DNA of 5,550 nucleotides from Tannerella sp. (lineage in GTDB: Bacteria; Bacteroidota; Bacteroidia; Bacteroidales; Tannerellaceae). The translations under genes were made by a program, and so were the position numbers. The stretch spans positions 1 to 5,550 of the forward strand of contig JAITMT010000395.1 of assembly GCA_031277235.1 (NCBI GenBank). Reading direction: 5' to 3'. How positions within the stretch are numbered: position 1 is the first letter of the stretch; every line of letters starts with the position of its first letter. The notes under the pieces are model-generated. The model made no database searches and was not told where the DNA came from. It saw nothing but the letters and a program-made list of their open reading frames with translations. Of this stretch, positions 5,437 to 5,550 are shown piece by piece.

Positions 5437-5550
5437 TTACCCGTATATATACCTAAATTCGTTTTTGTAACTCACACACGCCACGAGCAGTCGATTGAAC
5501 AGGGCTTCTCCGAAATAGCGGCGGTTGAATTTGTAACAGAACTCATCCGG
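5437..5550 (-). CDS. IS1595-family transposase, C-terminal end only
   Basis: The last 37 codons and TAA of a transposase running in from the right edge. The peptide begins PDEFCYKFNRRYFGEALFNR and ends in FRYIYG. The DEF.YKFNRR...LF.RLL pattern is typical of the C-terminus of IS1595-type (ISXO2-like) DDE transposases, which insert copies of a short insertion sequence. The catalytic core lies outside the window, so activity cannot be judged. The insertion sequence end should lie to the left of the stop, somewhere in 5394-5436, but no terminal repeat can be identified without the other end. Confidence 0.8.
   Translation of the reverse strand, partial: PDEFCYKFNRRYFGEALFNRLLVACVSYKNEFRYIYG

Overview
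The window looks like a chromosomal segment from a Bacteroidota (probably Bacteroidales) bacterium. Several genes are preceded by the phylum's -7 promoter element TAnnTTTG, in the best cases with a TTTG-like -33 box 20 bases upstream. Shine-Dalgarno signals are mostly weak or absent. The secreted proteins have typical Bacteroidota leaders: an SPI peptide ending in FA|QQ and an SPII lipobox. The species cannot be told from this sequence.

Layout. (1) Bases 1-1720, minus strand: the first 573 codons of pheT, the beta subunit of phenylalanyl-tRNA synthetase. The reading frame is intact and the C-terminus lies off the left edge. (2) 1721-1998: a divergent intergenic region with a candidate pheT promoter and a strong plus-strand promoter containing a small inverted repeat. 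(3) 1999-2614, plus strand: a two-gene toxin-antitoxin operon, a VapB-like antitoxin and a PIN-domain (VapC-like) toxin overlapping by 14 bases. (4) 2661-2689: what looks like a dispersed intergenic repeat, just past the toxin. (5) 2696-3886, minus strand: a secreted two-domain carbohydrate-esterase-like protein (E-set domain plus alpha/beta hydrolase). (6) 4094-5014, minus strand: an unrecognised lipoprotein with a calcium-loop-like motif. (7) 5015-5436: no ordinary gene, but the most interesting region (below). (8) 5437-5550, minus strand: the last 37 codons of an IS1595-family (ISXO2-like) transposase.

The main discovery candidate is at 5028-5273. A segment of 212 bp (5044-5255) is bounded by perfect 14-bp inverted repeats. 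These are abutted exactly on the outside by an imperfect 14/16-bp direct repeat, which is the start of a signal-peptide coding sequence (AAGAAGAC.ATT..CTC). On the minus strand the promoter, the ATG and codons for KKTI lie on one side; KKTIFS and the rest of the lipoprotein gene lie on the other. Collapsing the direct repeat removes the segment and restores an open frame, MKKTIFSISIG followed by MLLPIF..., with a normal lipoprotein signal peptide. The lipoprotein gene therefore appears to have been split in its signal sequence by a small non-autonomous element (MITE-like), leaving a stranded promoter and a seven-codon orphan start. An excisable or invertible expression switch is a less supported alternative.

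The genes do not form one pathway. pheT is housekeeping, the toxin-antitoxin pair and IS1595 fragment are accessory, and the esterase and lipoprotein are separate envelope or secreted proteins in the same orientation whose signal-peptide DNA is nearly identical over 22 bases.
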